Positions 1 through 6,978 are shown, counted from the first letter of the stretch. The stretch: 9,731 nucleotides of DNA from Anaerolineae bacterium (GCA_018056405.1 JAGPFT010000070.1:1-9731); one strand, 5' to 3'. The notes: generated by a model not told the origin, from the letters alone. Made by a program: numbers and translations.

Positions 1-58
1 GATGCCCGCTGTGTCGGCGTAGGGCGGGCCGGTGCGCCCCGCGAAGGGCAGGTGACGG

Positions 59-1936
59 GTGGAAGTGAGAAGTTCGCTGCCGGGCAAGCTGCTCAGCCAG
101 TACGAGGCGGTGCGCCGCCAGGAGCACGAGCAGATCACGGCCCTGCTCGACACGCTGGCGCGGGTGGATGACCTGCCCGCCGGCCAGATGGAGCAGGTGC
201 GCGATGCCTTGTTCCACGCCAACCACCCCTTCCTCATGGTCATGGTCGGGCCGTTCGGCTCTGGCAAGTCGAGCATCATCAACGCCCTGCTCGGCGAGAC
301 GATTCTGGATGTGGGGCCGATCCCGACGACCGATCACATCGTCATCCTGCGGCGCGGCGCTGACCTGCAACGCACGCGCGCCGGCGATGTCGAGACCGTG
401 TTCCACCCCAGCCCCCTCCTCGAACACCTCAGCCTGGTGGACACGCCGGGGCTGGAGTCGGTCTTCCGCACGCACGACGAGGTGACGCGCCGCTTTCTGC
501 ACCGCGCCGACGTGGTGCTGCTGGTCATGATCGCCACGCAGGTGCTCTCGGCCAGCAACCTGGAATACCTGCAGGCGCTCAAAGCATATGGCAAGCGGGT
601 GATCGTCGTCATCAACCAAGTGGACTTGCTGGATGAGGCGGAGCGCGCGCAGGTGCGCGATTTCGTGCAGGAGCAGTGCCGCCTGCACCTGGGGATGGAC
701 GCGCCGGTCTGGTTGGTGTCGGCCCGCGATGCTTTCGCCGCGCAGCAGGAGCAGCCCCGCGATGAGATTCTGTGGGACGCTTCCGGCTTCGCGGACATCG
801 AAGCCTACATCCGCGAGACGCTGGGCGACATCGAGCGGCTGCGCCAGAAGCTGGAGACGCCCGTCCAGATTTGCCAGAACGTGACCAAAGACGCGCTGGG
901 CAGGGTGCAGGAGCAGCAGGCTGCGCTCGACGCGCACCGCAAGACGCTGGACAACATTGAGGCGCAGATCGAGCAGGGCCGCCGCGAACAGCTCAAGACG
1001 GTGGACGACAGCCTGGCCGAGATCGGTCACATCTGGGACGAGGCTGCCGCGCGGGGCAGCGAGGCCATCGGCGAGATGTTCCAGTTCTCGCGCGGGATTG
1101 GGCTGTTCTTCAGCGGGCTGGGCGAGATCGTCGGGCTGGGGCGGCTGGCGCGCCGCTTCAGCGGACAGACTCGCGCCGAATCGGCGTTCGAGCGGCACAA
1201 GGTGCGCGAGACCTTCCAGCGCGTGCCCGAACTGGTAGACATGCTCGGCCCGCGCCTGGAAGGGCGCGACCTGCAGGACATTGACGACCTGGTGGACTAC
1301 ACGCGCGGCGCGGTGCAGAAGCTGCCGCCTAATCTGTCCGGCAAGATCGTCGGCAAGGTGCAGACGCCGCTGCGCTACGAGCGCAGCTTCTTGCGCAACG
1401 TCCGCCCGCGCCTGGACGACCTGCTGCGCGAGGCGCAGCGCTTCGAGATCGCCCACCTGGATCGCACGCTGCGCAACACGCTGATCATCCTGGCGCTGTG
1501 GGAAGTGCTGACCGTGTGCGTGGTGCTGGCAGCGGCAGCGGGCGGCTTCAGCAGCACCGTGCCCGACGCTGGGAGTCTGCTGGTCATCCTGGCGATTGGC
1601 CTGGCGGCGGTGCTGCTGGGCCTGGCCTTGATCCCCGTGCGCGGGTGGTTTCTGCGCCGCAACTTCGAGCGACGGGTGCGCGGCTTCCGCGATGAATACG
1701 TCAGCACACTGCGCCGCGCCTGCGACGACCTGGTGGCGCACGGCGTGCAGCTTCGCCGCGACGCGACCGCCCCCTTCACCCGGCTGGTCGTGGCGCAGAC
1801 GGAGGCGCTGGAAGCGTTGCGACGCGACCTGAGCGAGCACCAGCAGGCTCTTGTGGCGATTCAGCGCGGCCTGGCCGAGATGGACACCGGCAAGCGGCGG
1901 GCCGTTCCCCTTGAGGAAAGCGTGCAAGACGTATGA
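59..1936 (+). CDS. Dynamin-like GTPase, first of a tandem pair (DLP1)
   Basis: Bacterial dynamin-like protein of 625 residues, expected to bind and remodel the inner membrane using GTP. The GTPase domain is complete: G1 P-loop GPFGSGKSS at residues 64-72, G2 threonines in PTT at 89-91, G3 DTPG at 128-131, G4 NQVD at 186-189 and a G5-like SAR at 221-223. A helical, coiled-coil-prone stretch follows (about 262-315). Next comes a hydrophobic/amphipathic patch (about 341-366), then two hydrophobic segments at about 475-495 and 506-526 with basic residues after the second, and a last helical stretch to the end. This matches the trunk and membrane-anchor layout of the mitofusin/BDLP class. The start is GTG, because an in-frame TGA sits at 53-55. 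AAGGG at 44-48 and AGGTG at 50-54 are possible ribosome sites; GTG at 65 is an alternative start. The stop overlaps the next gene by 4 bp. Family assignment is firm; cellular role is inferred. Confidence 0.9.
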   Translation: MEVRSSLPGKLLSQYEAVRRQEHEQITALLDTLARVDDLPAGQMEQVRDALFHANHPFLMVMVGPFGSGKSSIINALLGETILDVGPIPTTDHIVILRRGADLQRTRAGDVETVFHPSPLLEHLSLVDTPGLESVFRTHDEVTRRFLHRADVVLLVMIATQVLSASNLEYLQALKAYGKRVIVVINQVDLLDEAERAQVRDFVQEQCRLHLGMDAPVWLVSARDAFAAQQEQPRDEILWDASGFADIEAYIRETLGDIERLRQKLETPVQICQNVTKDALGRVQEQQAALDAHRKTLDNIEAQIEQGRREQLKTVDDSLAEIGHIWDEAAARGSEAIGEMFQFSRGIGLFFSGLGEIVGLGRLARRFSGQTRAESAFERHKVRETFQRVPELVDMLGPRLEGRDLQDIDDLVDYTRGAVQKLPPNLSGKIVGKVQTPLRYERSFLRNVRPRLDDLLREAQRFEIAHLDRTLRNTLIILALWEVLTVCVVLAAAAGGFSSTVPDAGSLLVILAIGLAAVLLGLALIPVRGWFLRRNFERRVRGFRDEYVSTLRRACDDLVAHGVQLRRDATAPFTRLVVAQTEALEALRRDLSEHQQALVAIQRGLAEMDTGKRRAVPLEESVQDV

Positions 1937-3732
1937 CGAGTATTGTCTTGGAAGGCCCCATTGCCGACGCGCGCGAGCAGGAAGTGCGTCTGCTGCATGA
2001 GGTGGCCGACATCCTGGGGCAGATGGGCGAGGACAGCGCCGACGACCGCAAGCGCCTGCAGCAGAACGCCGCCGACCTGCAGGAGATGTTCTTCCTGGTG
2101 GTCGTGGTCGGCGAGTTCAACGCCGGCAAGTCCACCTTTGTCAACGCACTGCTGGGCGATGACCTGCTGCCGGTGGGCATCACGCCGACGACGGACGCCA
2201 TCGAGCTAGTGCGCTGGTCCAGCAAGCGGCGCGGCGAGGCTGTCTGGCGCGAGCAAGGCGTCGTGCGCGAATGGCTGCACCCCAACACCGGCGGGCCAGG
2301 TGTGGTCATTGTGGACACGCCGGGGACTGGCTCCGTCTTCCGCAAACACGAGCAGATCGCCAAGGGCTTCCTCAGCCGCAGCGACCTGGTGATCTTCCTG
2401 CTTTCGGCCAAGCGCGCCCTGGCCGAGACGGAACGGCTTTACCTGGAACTGGCCAAAGACTACGGCAAGAAGATCGTCGTCGTCATCAACCAGTCCGACC
2501 TGTTGCAGCGCAGCGAGCAGAAGGAAGTGCTGGCCTTCGTCCGCCAGCAGCTTCTCGAGCTGCTCGACTTGCGCCCGGAGATTTTTGTTGTCTCGGCCAG
2601 GCAGGCGCTCAAGGAGAAGGGCGGGGGAATCTTCGCCACTGCCGCCAACGACCCCGGCGGCATGAACGCCGTGCGCGAACACCTGCGCACGATCTTCGAG
2701 CGCGTGCCGCCCGCCAAACAGAAACTCTACGCGCAGCTTGACTTCGTGGACAGCATCGTACACAAGCACGTCGCGGCGCTCGACGCGCAGATGGCGCTCA
2801 TCTCCGGCGACACTGCCCTGGCGGAAAGCCTGCGCGAGGAACTCAACCGGCAGGCGGGCACGCTGGACGAGCAGCTTGAGTCGGCGCAGCGCGAGCTAGA
2901 TCGCGTCTTCGAGGGGCTGCGCGAGCGGGGTCGTCAGTTCATCCAGCGCAACCTGACGCTGGGCCGCGCGCCCCAGATGCTCAACCGCGAGCGGATGCGC
3001 ACCGAGTTCGAGAAGGAAGTGGTGGGCAGCGCGCTCGACCAGATCACAGCCATCTCCGAGCAGTACGTCAATGAAGTGGTGGATAGCAGCCGACGTTACT
3101 GGCGCAGTTTGCTCGACCGGCTGGTGGCCCTGGAAACGAAACTTGGCCAGGAAGTGAGCGGTGTGGATGCGACCGGCTACGCCGGGCAGCGTGCCACTCT
3201 GCAAGCGGCCATCGCCATCGCCGACGCCGAATTGAAGTCCTATACGGACAACAGCCTGGCCGAAGACCTGCGCAACACCTTTCGGGGCAATCTGCTCGGC
3301 TTCACAACCGGCTTCACGGCGGCGCTGGGCGGCATTGTGGCGGTTGTGCTGGGCGTGGCGGCGCAGGGCGCGGTGACGGCGGCGGTGGGCAGCGCGCTGG
3401 CGGTGCTGGTGGTGGGGCCGGCGCTGGTCGTCGGCGGTGGGACGGCGGCGGTGCTCTACTGGCGCAAGATCAAGCACGATGCCAACGAGGAGCTAGACAA
3501 GCGCTTACACGCGCTGCAAGCCAGCTACCGTGAGGCGATGGTAGACCTGACCAACCGCGAGCGCAGCCGCCTGTTACAGTACGGCCAGCAGATTCTCGCG
3601 CCGGTGTTCACTCAGCTTGGCGTGCTGGGTGAGCGTTACGAGGCGCAGAAGCGCGCTCTGCTGGAAAAGGACGCGCAGTCGAAGGCGCTGCGGGCGCGGA
3701 TTGACACCATCGAGATCATCACCTCGGAGTAG
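1933..3732 (+). CDS. Dynamin-like GTPase, second of a tandem pair (DLP2)
   Basis: Second dynamin-like GTPase (599 residues), a paralogue of its neighbour with every G motif at almost the same residue number: G1 GEFNAGKST 60-68, G2 PTT 85-87, G3 DTPG 128-131, G4 NQSD 186-189, SAR 221-223. After the GTPase domain come long helical regions (about 260-440), then a glycine/alanine/valine-rich hydrophobic block at 454-509, long enough for two membrane passes and ended by YWRK, then a C-terminal helical region. The membrane block is smoother and longer than that of DLP1. The ATG lies inside the end of DLP1 (ATGA), which implies translational coupling; the nearest purine-rich site (GAGGAAAG, 1913-1920) is rather far upstream. 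Paired dynamin-like proteins are known to form hetero-oligomers in some bacteria (for example the two Campylobacter jejuni DLPs). That these two do so is inference from their linkage. Confidence 0.92.
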   Translation: MTSIVLEGPIADAREQEVRLLHEVADILGQMGEDSADDRKRLQQNAADLQEMFFLVVVVGEFNAGKSTFVNALLGDDLLPVGITPTTDAIELVRWSSKRRGEAVWREQGVVREWLHPNTGGPGVVIVDTPGTGSVFRKHEQIAKGFLSRSDLVIFLLSAKRALAETERLYLELAKDYGKKIVVVINQSDLLQRSEQKEVLAFVRQQLLELLDLRPEIFVVSARQALKEKGGGIFATAANDPGGMNAVREHLRTIFERVPPAKQKLYAQLDFVDSIVHKHVAALDAQMALISGDTALAESLREELNRQAGTLDEQLESAQRELDRVFEGLRERGRQFIQRNLTLGRAPQMLNRERMRTEFEKEVVGSALDQITAISEQYVNEVVDSSRRYWRSLLDRLVALETKLGQEVSGVDATGYAGQRATLQAAIAIADAELKSYTDNSLAEDLRNTFRGNLLGFTTGFTAALGGIVAVVLGVAAQGAVTAAVGSALAVLVVGPALVVGGGTAAVLYWRKIKHDANEELDKRLHALQASYREAMVDLTNRERSRLLQYGQQILAPVFTQLGVLGERYEAQKRALLEKDAQSKALRARIDTIEIITSE

Positions 3733-3774
3733 GGAGTAGGGATTTCGGATTTCGGAATGCGGATTTCGGATTGA
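3726..3774 (+). repeat. Heptad tandem repeat (GGA-phased) across the DLP2 stop codon
   Basis: Seven consecutive 7-bp units, each starting with GGA: two GGAGTAG, two GGATTTC, one GGAATGC, one more GGATTTC and a last unit GGATTGA. The first unit contains the DLP2 stop codon (TAG, 3730-3732). It is clearly more A/T-rich than the surrounding genes. It resembles the short tandemly repeated heptamers found in intergenic DNA of cyanobacteria and some other filamentous bacteria. No coding function is visible. Confidence 0.8.
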
Positions 3775-3849
3775 AAAGCCTTCTTCTCACTCTGTGCAGA
3801 GTTTGGGACGGGCAGCCGCGCAGGAAGCATGAAGGTGGTGTCTGGTGGA

Positions 3850-3945
3850 CCTCACCCCCTGGCCTCGCTATGCTCGGCTCTTCCCCCTCTCCGTCAACGG
3901 AGAGGGGGAGGCGAGGCGCGTCAGCGCCGAGCGGGGGTGAGGTAA
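3850..3945. repeat. 93-bp inverted-repeat element in convergent intergenic zone
   Basis: Outer 10-bp inverted arms CCTCACCCCC (3850-3859) and GGGGGTGAGG (3933-3942) enclose a strong hairpin: CCCCCTCTCCG (3883-3893), loop TCAA, CGGAGAGGGGG (3898-3908). Further complementary pairs lie inside: GCCTCGC (3862-3868) with GCGAGGC (3911-3917), and CTCGGC (3873-3878) with GCCGAG (3926-3931). The right half, GAGGCGCGTCAGCGCC (3913-3928) then a GTGAGGTAA end, is shared with the repeat ending near 6977. It sits between two convergent operons, so it could stop transcription from both sides, but no T-run follows the stem on either strand. Confidence 0.75.
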
Positions 3946-4003
3946 AGCCAAGAGCCACTCCAGACCGTAGACCAACTCTATAGCCTGCCCGCTTCTGAAC
4001 CTT

Positions 4004-4297
4004 TCAGCCGAAGTGAATCACTTCCAGCGTGTGATCCACGATGGTCACGTCGGGGCGATTGCGCTCGATCCAGCGCAACACCTGTTCCAGCTTCGCCTCG
4101 CCGTGCGCGGCGGTCGTGCTGACGATGGCGATGCCTAGCACCGCCGACTGCCACGCATCATGGTAGTCTACCTCAGCGGCGGCGATCTCGAACGTCTTGT
4201 GCAGCCGCGCGATCAGCGACTTGAGGATGCCGCGCTTCTCCTTGAGCGAGGACACGCCTGGCAGGTCGAGGTCAATTGTGGCGGCGACAATGATCAT
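4004..4297 (-). CDS. ylxP: DUF503 family protein (YlxP-like)
   Basis: Small 97-residue protein of the DUF503/YlxP family. The typical family pattern is present: an N-terminal beta strand (MIIVAATIDLDLPG), the signature SLKEKRGILKSLIARL at residues 17-32, then the AEVDYHDAWQSAVLGIAIVS stretch at 41-60. Length is normal for the family. Biochemical function is not established; in Firmicutes the gene usually sits in the nusA-infB-rbfA region, which suggests a link to ribosome or RNA metabolism. Here it is instead the last gene after manC, 14 bp downstream of it and so probably co-transcribed. The ATG is preceded by only a weak AGG. Family call is secure; the symbol is used by homology only. Confidence 0.85.
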   Translation of the reverse strand: MIIVAATIDLDLPGVSSLKEKRGILKSLIARLHKTFEIAAAEVDYHDAWQSAVLGIAIVSTTAAHGEAKLEQVLRWIERNRPDVTIVDHTLEVIHFG

Positions 4298-4311
4298 GGT
4301 ACGCCTGTTGG

Positions 4312-5394
4312 TTAGAGCAGATCGGTCTCGCCGGCGGCCTTGAGCCGCTCAACAACAGCCCGCACGTCTTCGGAGCGGTCGCGGCGGCAGACCAGCAACA
4401 CCCCGTCCGTCTCGACGATCACCAGGTCTTCCACACCGATCGTCACCACACGCTGGTCGCTGTAGATCAGCGTGCCGGAGGTGTCCATGTAGATGTGATC
4501 GCGTCCCGCGCCGCGCGCGGCGTTGCCGTCGGCGTCGTGATCAAGCACCTCGTAGAGCGTCTGCCAGCTTCCGATGTCGCTCCAGCCCATGTCCACCGGG
4601 ATGACGGCCATGCCCTGCGCGCCCTCCATCACCGCGTAGTCAATGGAGATGCGCGGCATCTGCGGCCACTTCTCGGCGAGCACAGTCTCGTAGTCGGCGC
4701 GGCCAACGACGCTTTGGATGGCCCGCAGCAGCGCGTGCATGTCCGGCTGCTGGCGCGCGTACTCGTCCAGGATGCGCCCGGCCCGGAAGATGAACATGCC
4801 GCTGTTCCAGCTATACAGCCCGCCCTCCAGGAAGCTGAGCGCGGTCGGCAGGTCGGGCTTCTCGGTGAAGCCGTCGGCGTGGTACGCCTGGAAACCGCCG
4901 ACCTGAGCCAGCGGTGCGCCGCGTCGGATGTAGCCGTAACCGGTGGAGGGGAAGTGGGGCGTGATGCCCAGCGTGACGATCTGCCCGCGCGCGGCCAGCT
5001 CGGCGGCAGCGGCGAGCACCTGGCGCAGGCGCGCTTTGTCGGCGATGTGCTGGTCGGCGGTCAGCACGGCGATCAACGCCTCCGGCGCGCGTTGCTGGAT
5101 GTGGATGACGCCCAGGCCGACCGCCGGGCCGGTGTTCATGCCGAACGGCTCGGCGACGAAGTTCTCCGGCGGGATGTGCGGGGCGCCGGCGCGCAGCGTG
5201 GCAATCTGATCCTGGCCGGTGACGACGAAGATGCGCTCTGGCGGCAGCAGGGGGGCCAGCCGCTCGACGGAAATCTGGAACATGGTGCGGTCTTCGACGA
5301 GGGTCAGCATCTGCTTGGGGCGGTCTTGGCGGCTGAGCGGCCACAGGCGCGTCCCACCGCCGCCCGCCATGATCAGGGCGTATAGAGAGTCCAT
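4312..5394 (-). CDS. manC: Mannose-1-phosphate guanylyltransferase (GDP-mannose synthesis)
   Basis: Transfers GMP from GTP to mannose-1-phosphate, making GDP-mannose for exopolysaccharide, glycan or glycolipid synthesis. The 360-residue protein opens with the nucleotidyltransferase signature GGGGTRLWPLSR at 11-22 followed by PKQ at 26-28. It continues with AEPFGMNTGPA (81-91), TADQH (112-116), TGYGYI (151-156), EKP (178-180), WNSGMF (196-201), IDYAVME (251-257) and MGWSDIGSW (269-277). It lacks the C-terminal phosphomannose isomerase cupin domain of the roughly 470-residue bifunctional enzymes, so it is the monofunctional type. ATG at 5394 is chosen over a TTG six codons upstream because GGAAAG sits 5 bp before it and the extra residues add nothing to the domain. 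It lies 57 bp downstream of dprA and 14 bp upstream of ylxP, a likely shared transcript. Confidence 0.93.
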   Translation of the reverse strand: MDSLYALIMAGGGGTRLWPLSRQDRPKQMLTLVEDRTMFQISVERLAPLLPPERIFVVTGQDQIATLRAGAPHIPPENFVAEPFGMNTGPAVGLGVIHIQQRAPEALIAVLTADQHIADKARLRQVLAAAAELAARGQIVTLGITPHFPSTGYGYIRRGAPLAQVGGFQAYHADGFTEKPDLPTALSFLEGGLYSWNSGMFIFRAGRILDEYARQQPDMHALLRAIQSVVGRADYETVLAEKWPQMPRISIDYAVMEGAQGMAVIPVDMGWSDIGSWQTLYEVLDHDADGNAARGAGRDHIYMDTSGTLIYSDQRVVTIGVEDLVIVETDGVLLVCRRDRSEDVRAVVERLKAAGETDLL

Positions 5395-5451
5395 GATGTC
5401 TTTCCACGACAAGCGTATTCAAGCGCCGAACGCCCGGCGCAGCAGTCTCAG

Positions 5452-6567
5452 TTAATCCAGGCGAACCTGCCCCGCGCCGCTCTGGGCCAGGGCGTACATC
5501 ATCCCTTCCAGGCGGCGGGCAATGCCCTTCAGTTCCATGAGGGCCAGCGTGCTGCTGACCTCGGTGATTGTCAGGCCGGATCGCCGCACCAACTCGTCAA
5601 TGTGCAGCGGCTCATCGCCGAGCAGGTCGGCCAGCGCCGCCTCAAGGGGCGTGTCCGGCGCGACGGCCCGTACCTGGGTGCGCGTCTCGACGGTGGTGCG
5701 CGTCAGGTTCAGTTCGTCGAGGATGTCATCGCCGTCCACGACCAGCTTGGCCCCGCTCTGAATCAGGCGGTTGGTGCCGGCGGTTGTGCGCGCAGTGACG
5801 TTGCCCGGCACAGCGAACACGTCGCGCCCCTGCTCGATGGCGCAGTCCGCCGTGATCAGCGCGCCGCTGTCCGCCGGAGCCTCCACCACGACCACGCCGA
5901 GCGACAGCCCGCTGATCAGACGGTTGCGCACGGGGAAGTTCTTCGCTTCGGGCTGCGTGCCAAGCGGAAACTCAGTGACCAGCGCGCCGGAGTTGACGAT
6001 GGCGGCGGCCAGATGGCGGTGTTCGGGCGGGTACACCTGGTCAATGCCGCAGCCCAGCACGGCGATGGTGCGGCCTCCGGAGTCCAGCGCGGCCTTGTGC
6101 GCCGCCGCATCAATGCCCAGGGCCAGCCCGCTGACGATGGTGATGCCGGCGCCCACCAGCGACGTGACCAGGCGGTGAGCCATGTCGCGCCCGTAAGTGG
6201 TGGCGCGGCGCGTCCCGACGAAGGCAACCGCCCAGCGGTCGTCGTCGAGCAGCGTGCCTTTGACGTAGAGCACGGGGGGGGAGTCGGGCAGCTCGCGCAG
6301 CAGGGCCGGATAATCGGGATCGTCCAGGGTGAGCACAGAGGCTCCTGCGGCGTCCACCTCGTCGAGCAGGCGGTCGAGGTCGAGCGCGCGCCGTGCCTGG
6401 ACGAGGTTCTCTACGGTGCGCCGGTCCAGGCCAGCAGCGAGCAGGTCAGGTTCGGGCGCGTCCCAGGCTGCTTCAAGATCGCCGAAGGCTGCTCGCAGCG
6501 CGCGCAGGCGCGCCGGGCCGATGCCCTTGACGACGTTAAAACCCAGCCAGTACTTGCGCGTGCTCAT
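5452..6567 (-). CDS. dprA: DNA-processing protein DprA (Smf)
   Basis: Binds incoming single-stranded DNA and loads RecA during natural transformation; it is also widespread in bacteria not known to be transformable. All three expected parts are present in 371 residues: an N-terminal helix-hairpin-helix-like region (about 1-60, with KGIGPARL), the Rossmann-like DprA domain, and a C-terminal winged-helix-like domain (about 305-365). Visible motifs are VGTRR (117-121), SGLALGID (146-153), GCGIDQVYP (172-180), FPVRNRLISGLS (211-222) and SGALITADCAIEQGRDVFAVPG, split as SGALITADCAI (234-244) and EQGRDVFAVPG (245-255). The family's usual arginine in SGLARGID is leucine here. ATG at 6567 follows a good purine-rich site (GGGAAGAGAG). 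A promoter lies about 27-55 bp upstream, making dprA the first gene of dprA-manC-ylxP. Confidence 0.95.
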   Translation of the reverse strand: MSTRKYWLGFNVVKGIGPARLRALRAAFGDLEAAWDAPEPDLLAAGLDRRTVENLVQARRALDLDRLLDEVDAAGASVLTLDDPDYPALLRELPDSPPVLYVKGTLLDDDRWAVAFVGTRRATTYGRDMAHRLVTSLVGAGITIVSGLALGIDAAAHKAALDSGGRTIAVLGCGIDQVYPPEHRHLAAAIVNSGALVTEFPLGTQPEAKNFPVRNRLISGLSLGVVVVEAPADSGALITADCAIEQGRDVFAVPGNVTARTTAGTNRLIQSGAKLVVDGDDILDELNLTRTTVETRTQVRAVAPDTPLEAALADLLGDEPLHIDELVRRSGLTITEVSSTLALMELKGIARRLEGMMYALAQSGAGQVRLD

Positions 6568-6593
6568 CGCTCTCTCTTCCCGTTGAAGGTCTC

Positions 6594-6622
6594 AGCATAG
6601 CAGGGGCGTTAGGCGCTGTCAA
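6594..6622 (-). promoter_or_regulatory. Sigma70-type promoter for dprA-manC-ylxP
   Basis: Read on the minus strand, a perfect -35 box TTGACA (6622-6617) is followed by exactly 17 bp and then TATGCT (6599-6594), which matches four of six positions of the -10 consensus. Transcription would start near 6587, giving a leader of about 20 nt before the dprA ATG at 6567, with the ribosome site inside it. Confidence 0.75.
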
Positions 6623-6662
6623 GCGGGCGAAGGGGGCCACGAACAAGTTGTCGGGCAATTGC

Positions 6663-6790
6663 CAGAACGCCCCTATCCCCCGGCCCCTTCCCCTGGCTTT
6701 GCTGGGGGGAAGGGGAGAACTGCTTGCCAGATCGTCCCCCTCTCTAGCCCGGTTGGAGGGGGGATTGAGAGGGGAGGCGTGCAGGCGCTC
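6663..6790. repeat. C/G-tract hairpin repeat, copy A
   Basis: First of two related copies beginning CAGAACGC. It contains a perfect 10-bp stem CCCCTTCCCC (6684-6693) / GGGGAAGGGG (6706-6715) around TGGCTTTGCTGG. It then shares TGCCAGATCGTCCCCC and TCTCTAGC with copy B and ends in a GAGAGGGGAGGCG tract followed by a degraded version of the GAGGCGCG(C/T)CAGCGCC tail found in copy B and in the 3850 element. It appears truncated next to the 36-bp palindrome. Confidence 0.75.
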
Positions 6791-6796
6791 GGCGAT

Positions 6797-6832
6797 CAGA
6801 CTTCCGAAGTCTTCGAAGACTTCGGAAGTCTG
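6797..6832. repeat. Perfect 36-bp palindrome made of two 15-bp dyads
   Basis: The sequence equals its own reverse complement over 36 bp, centred between 6814 and 6815. It consists of AGACTTCCGAAGTCT (6798-6812) and AGACTTCGGAAGTCT (6817-6831) separated by TCGA, with C and G closing the ends. Each half is itself a dyad around one central base. It could be a dispersed repeat, a paired operator or a cruciform-forming site; no adjacent gene shows which. Confidence 0.85.
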
Positions 6833-6838
6833 GTGCGG

Positions 6839-6977
6839 CAGAACGCTCCTATCCCCCGGCTCCTTCCCCCAGCAAAGCTAGGGGAAGGGGAGAACCGACT
6901 GCCAGATCGTCCCCCCTCTCTAGCTCGGCTGGAGAGGGAGCGGCGAGGCGCGCCAGCGCCCAGGGGGAGTGAGGTAA
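6839..6977. repeat. C/G-tract hairpin repeat, copy B
   Basis: Second copy, starting CAGAACGC like copy A. It has stem CCTTCCCC (6862-6869) / GGGGAAGG (6881-6888) with loop CAGCAAAGCTA, which is the reverse complement of the copy A loop except for one base. It has a second hairpin CCCTCTC (6914-6920) / GAGAGGG (6932-6938) with inner AGC/GCT pairing. The tail GAGGCGCGCCAGCGCC (6945-6960) and the final GTGAGGTAA match the element at 3850-3945. Confidence 0.75.
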
Positions 6978-6978
6978 C

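Noticed and set aside
1..22. Possible end of an upstream gene with TAG at 20-22
   Set aside because: Only a few codons are visible, too little to judge whether they are coding.
2206..3477. Long minus-strand frames opposite DLP2
   Set aside because: Composition-driven shadows of a high-GC gene; the plus strand carries all the GTPase motifs.
3883..3908. Intrinsic terminator of the dynamin operon
   Set aside because: The stem is strong, but no T-run follows on either strand, so it was kept as a repeat hairpin and not called a terminator.
4495..5385. 296-codon open frame on the plus strand
   Set aside because: Antisense to manC in a GC-rich gene; its translation has no recognisable motif, whereas the minus strand shows the full set of manC motifs.
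5602..6600. 332-codon open frame on the plus strand
   Set aside because: Antisense shadow of dprA, rich in Gly, Ala and Arg, and runs into the dprA promoter; the real gene on the other strand is unambiguous.
6663..6977. CRISPR array
   Set aside because: Only two degenerate, long, hairpin-rich copies with a palindrome between them; no regular repeat-spacer order and no cas gene.
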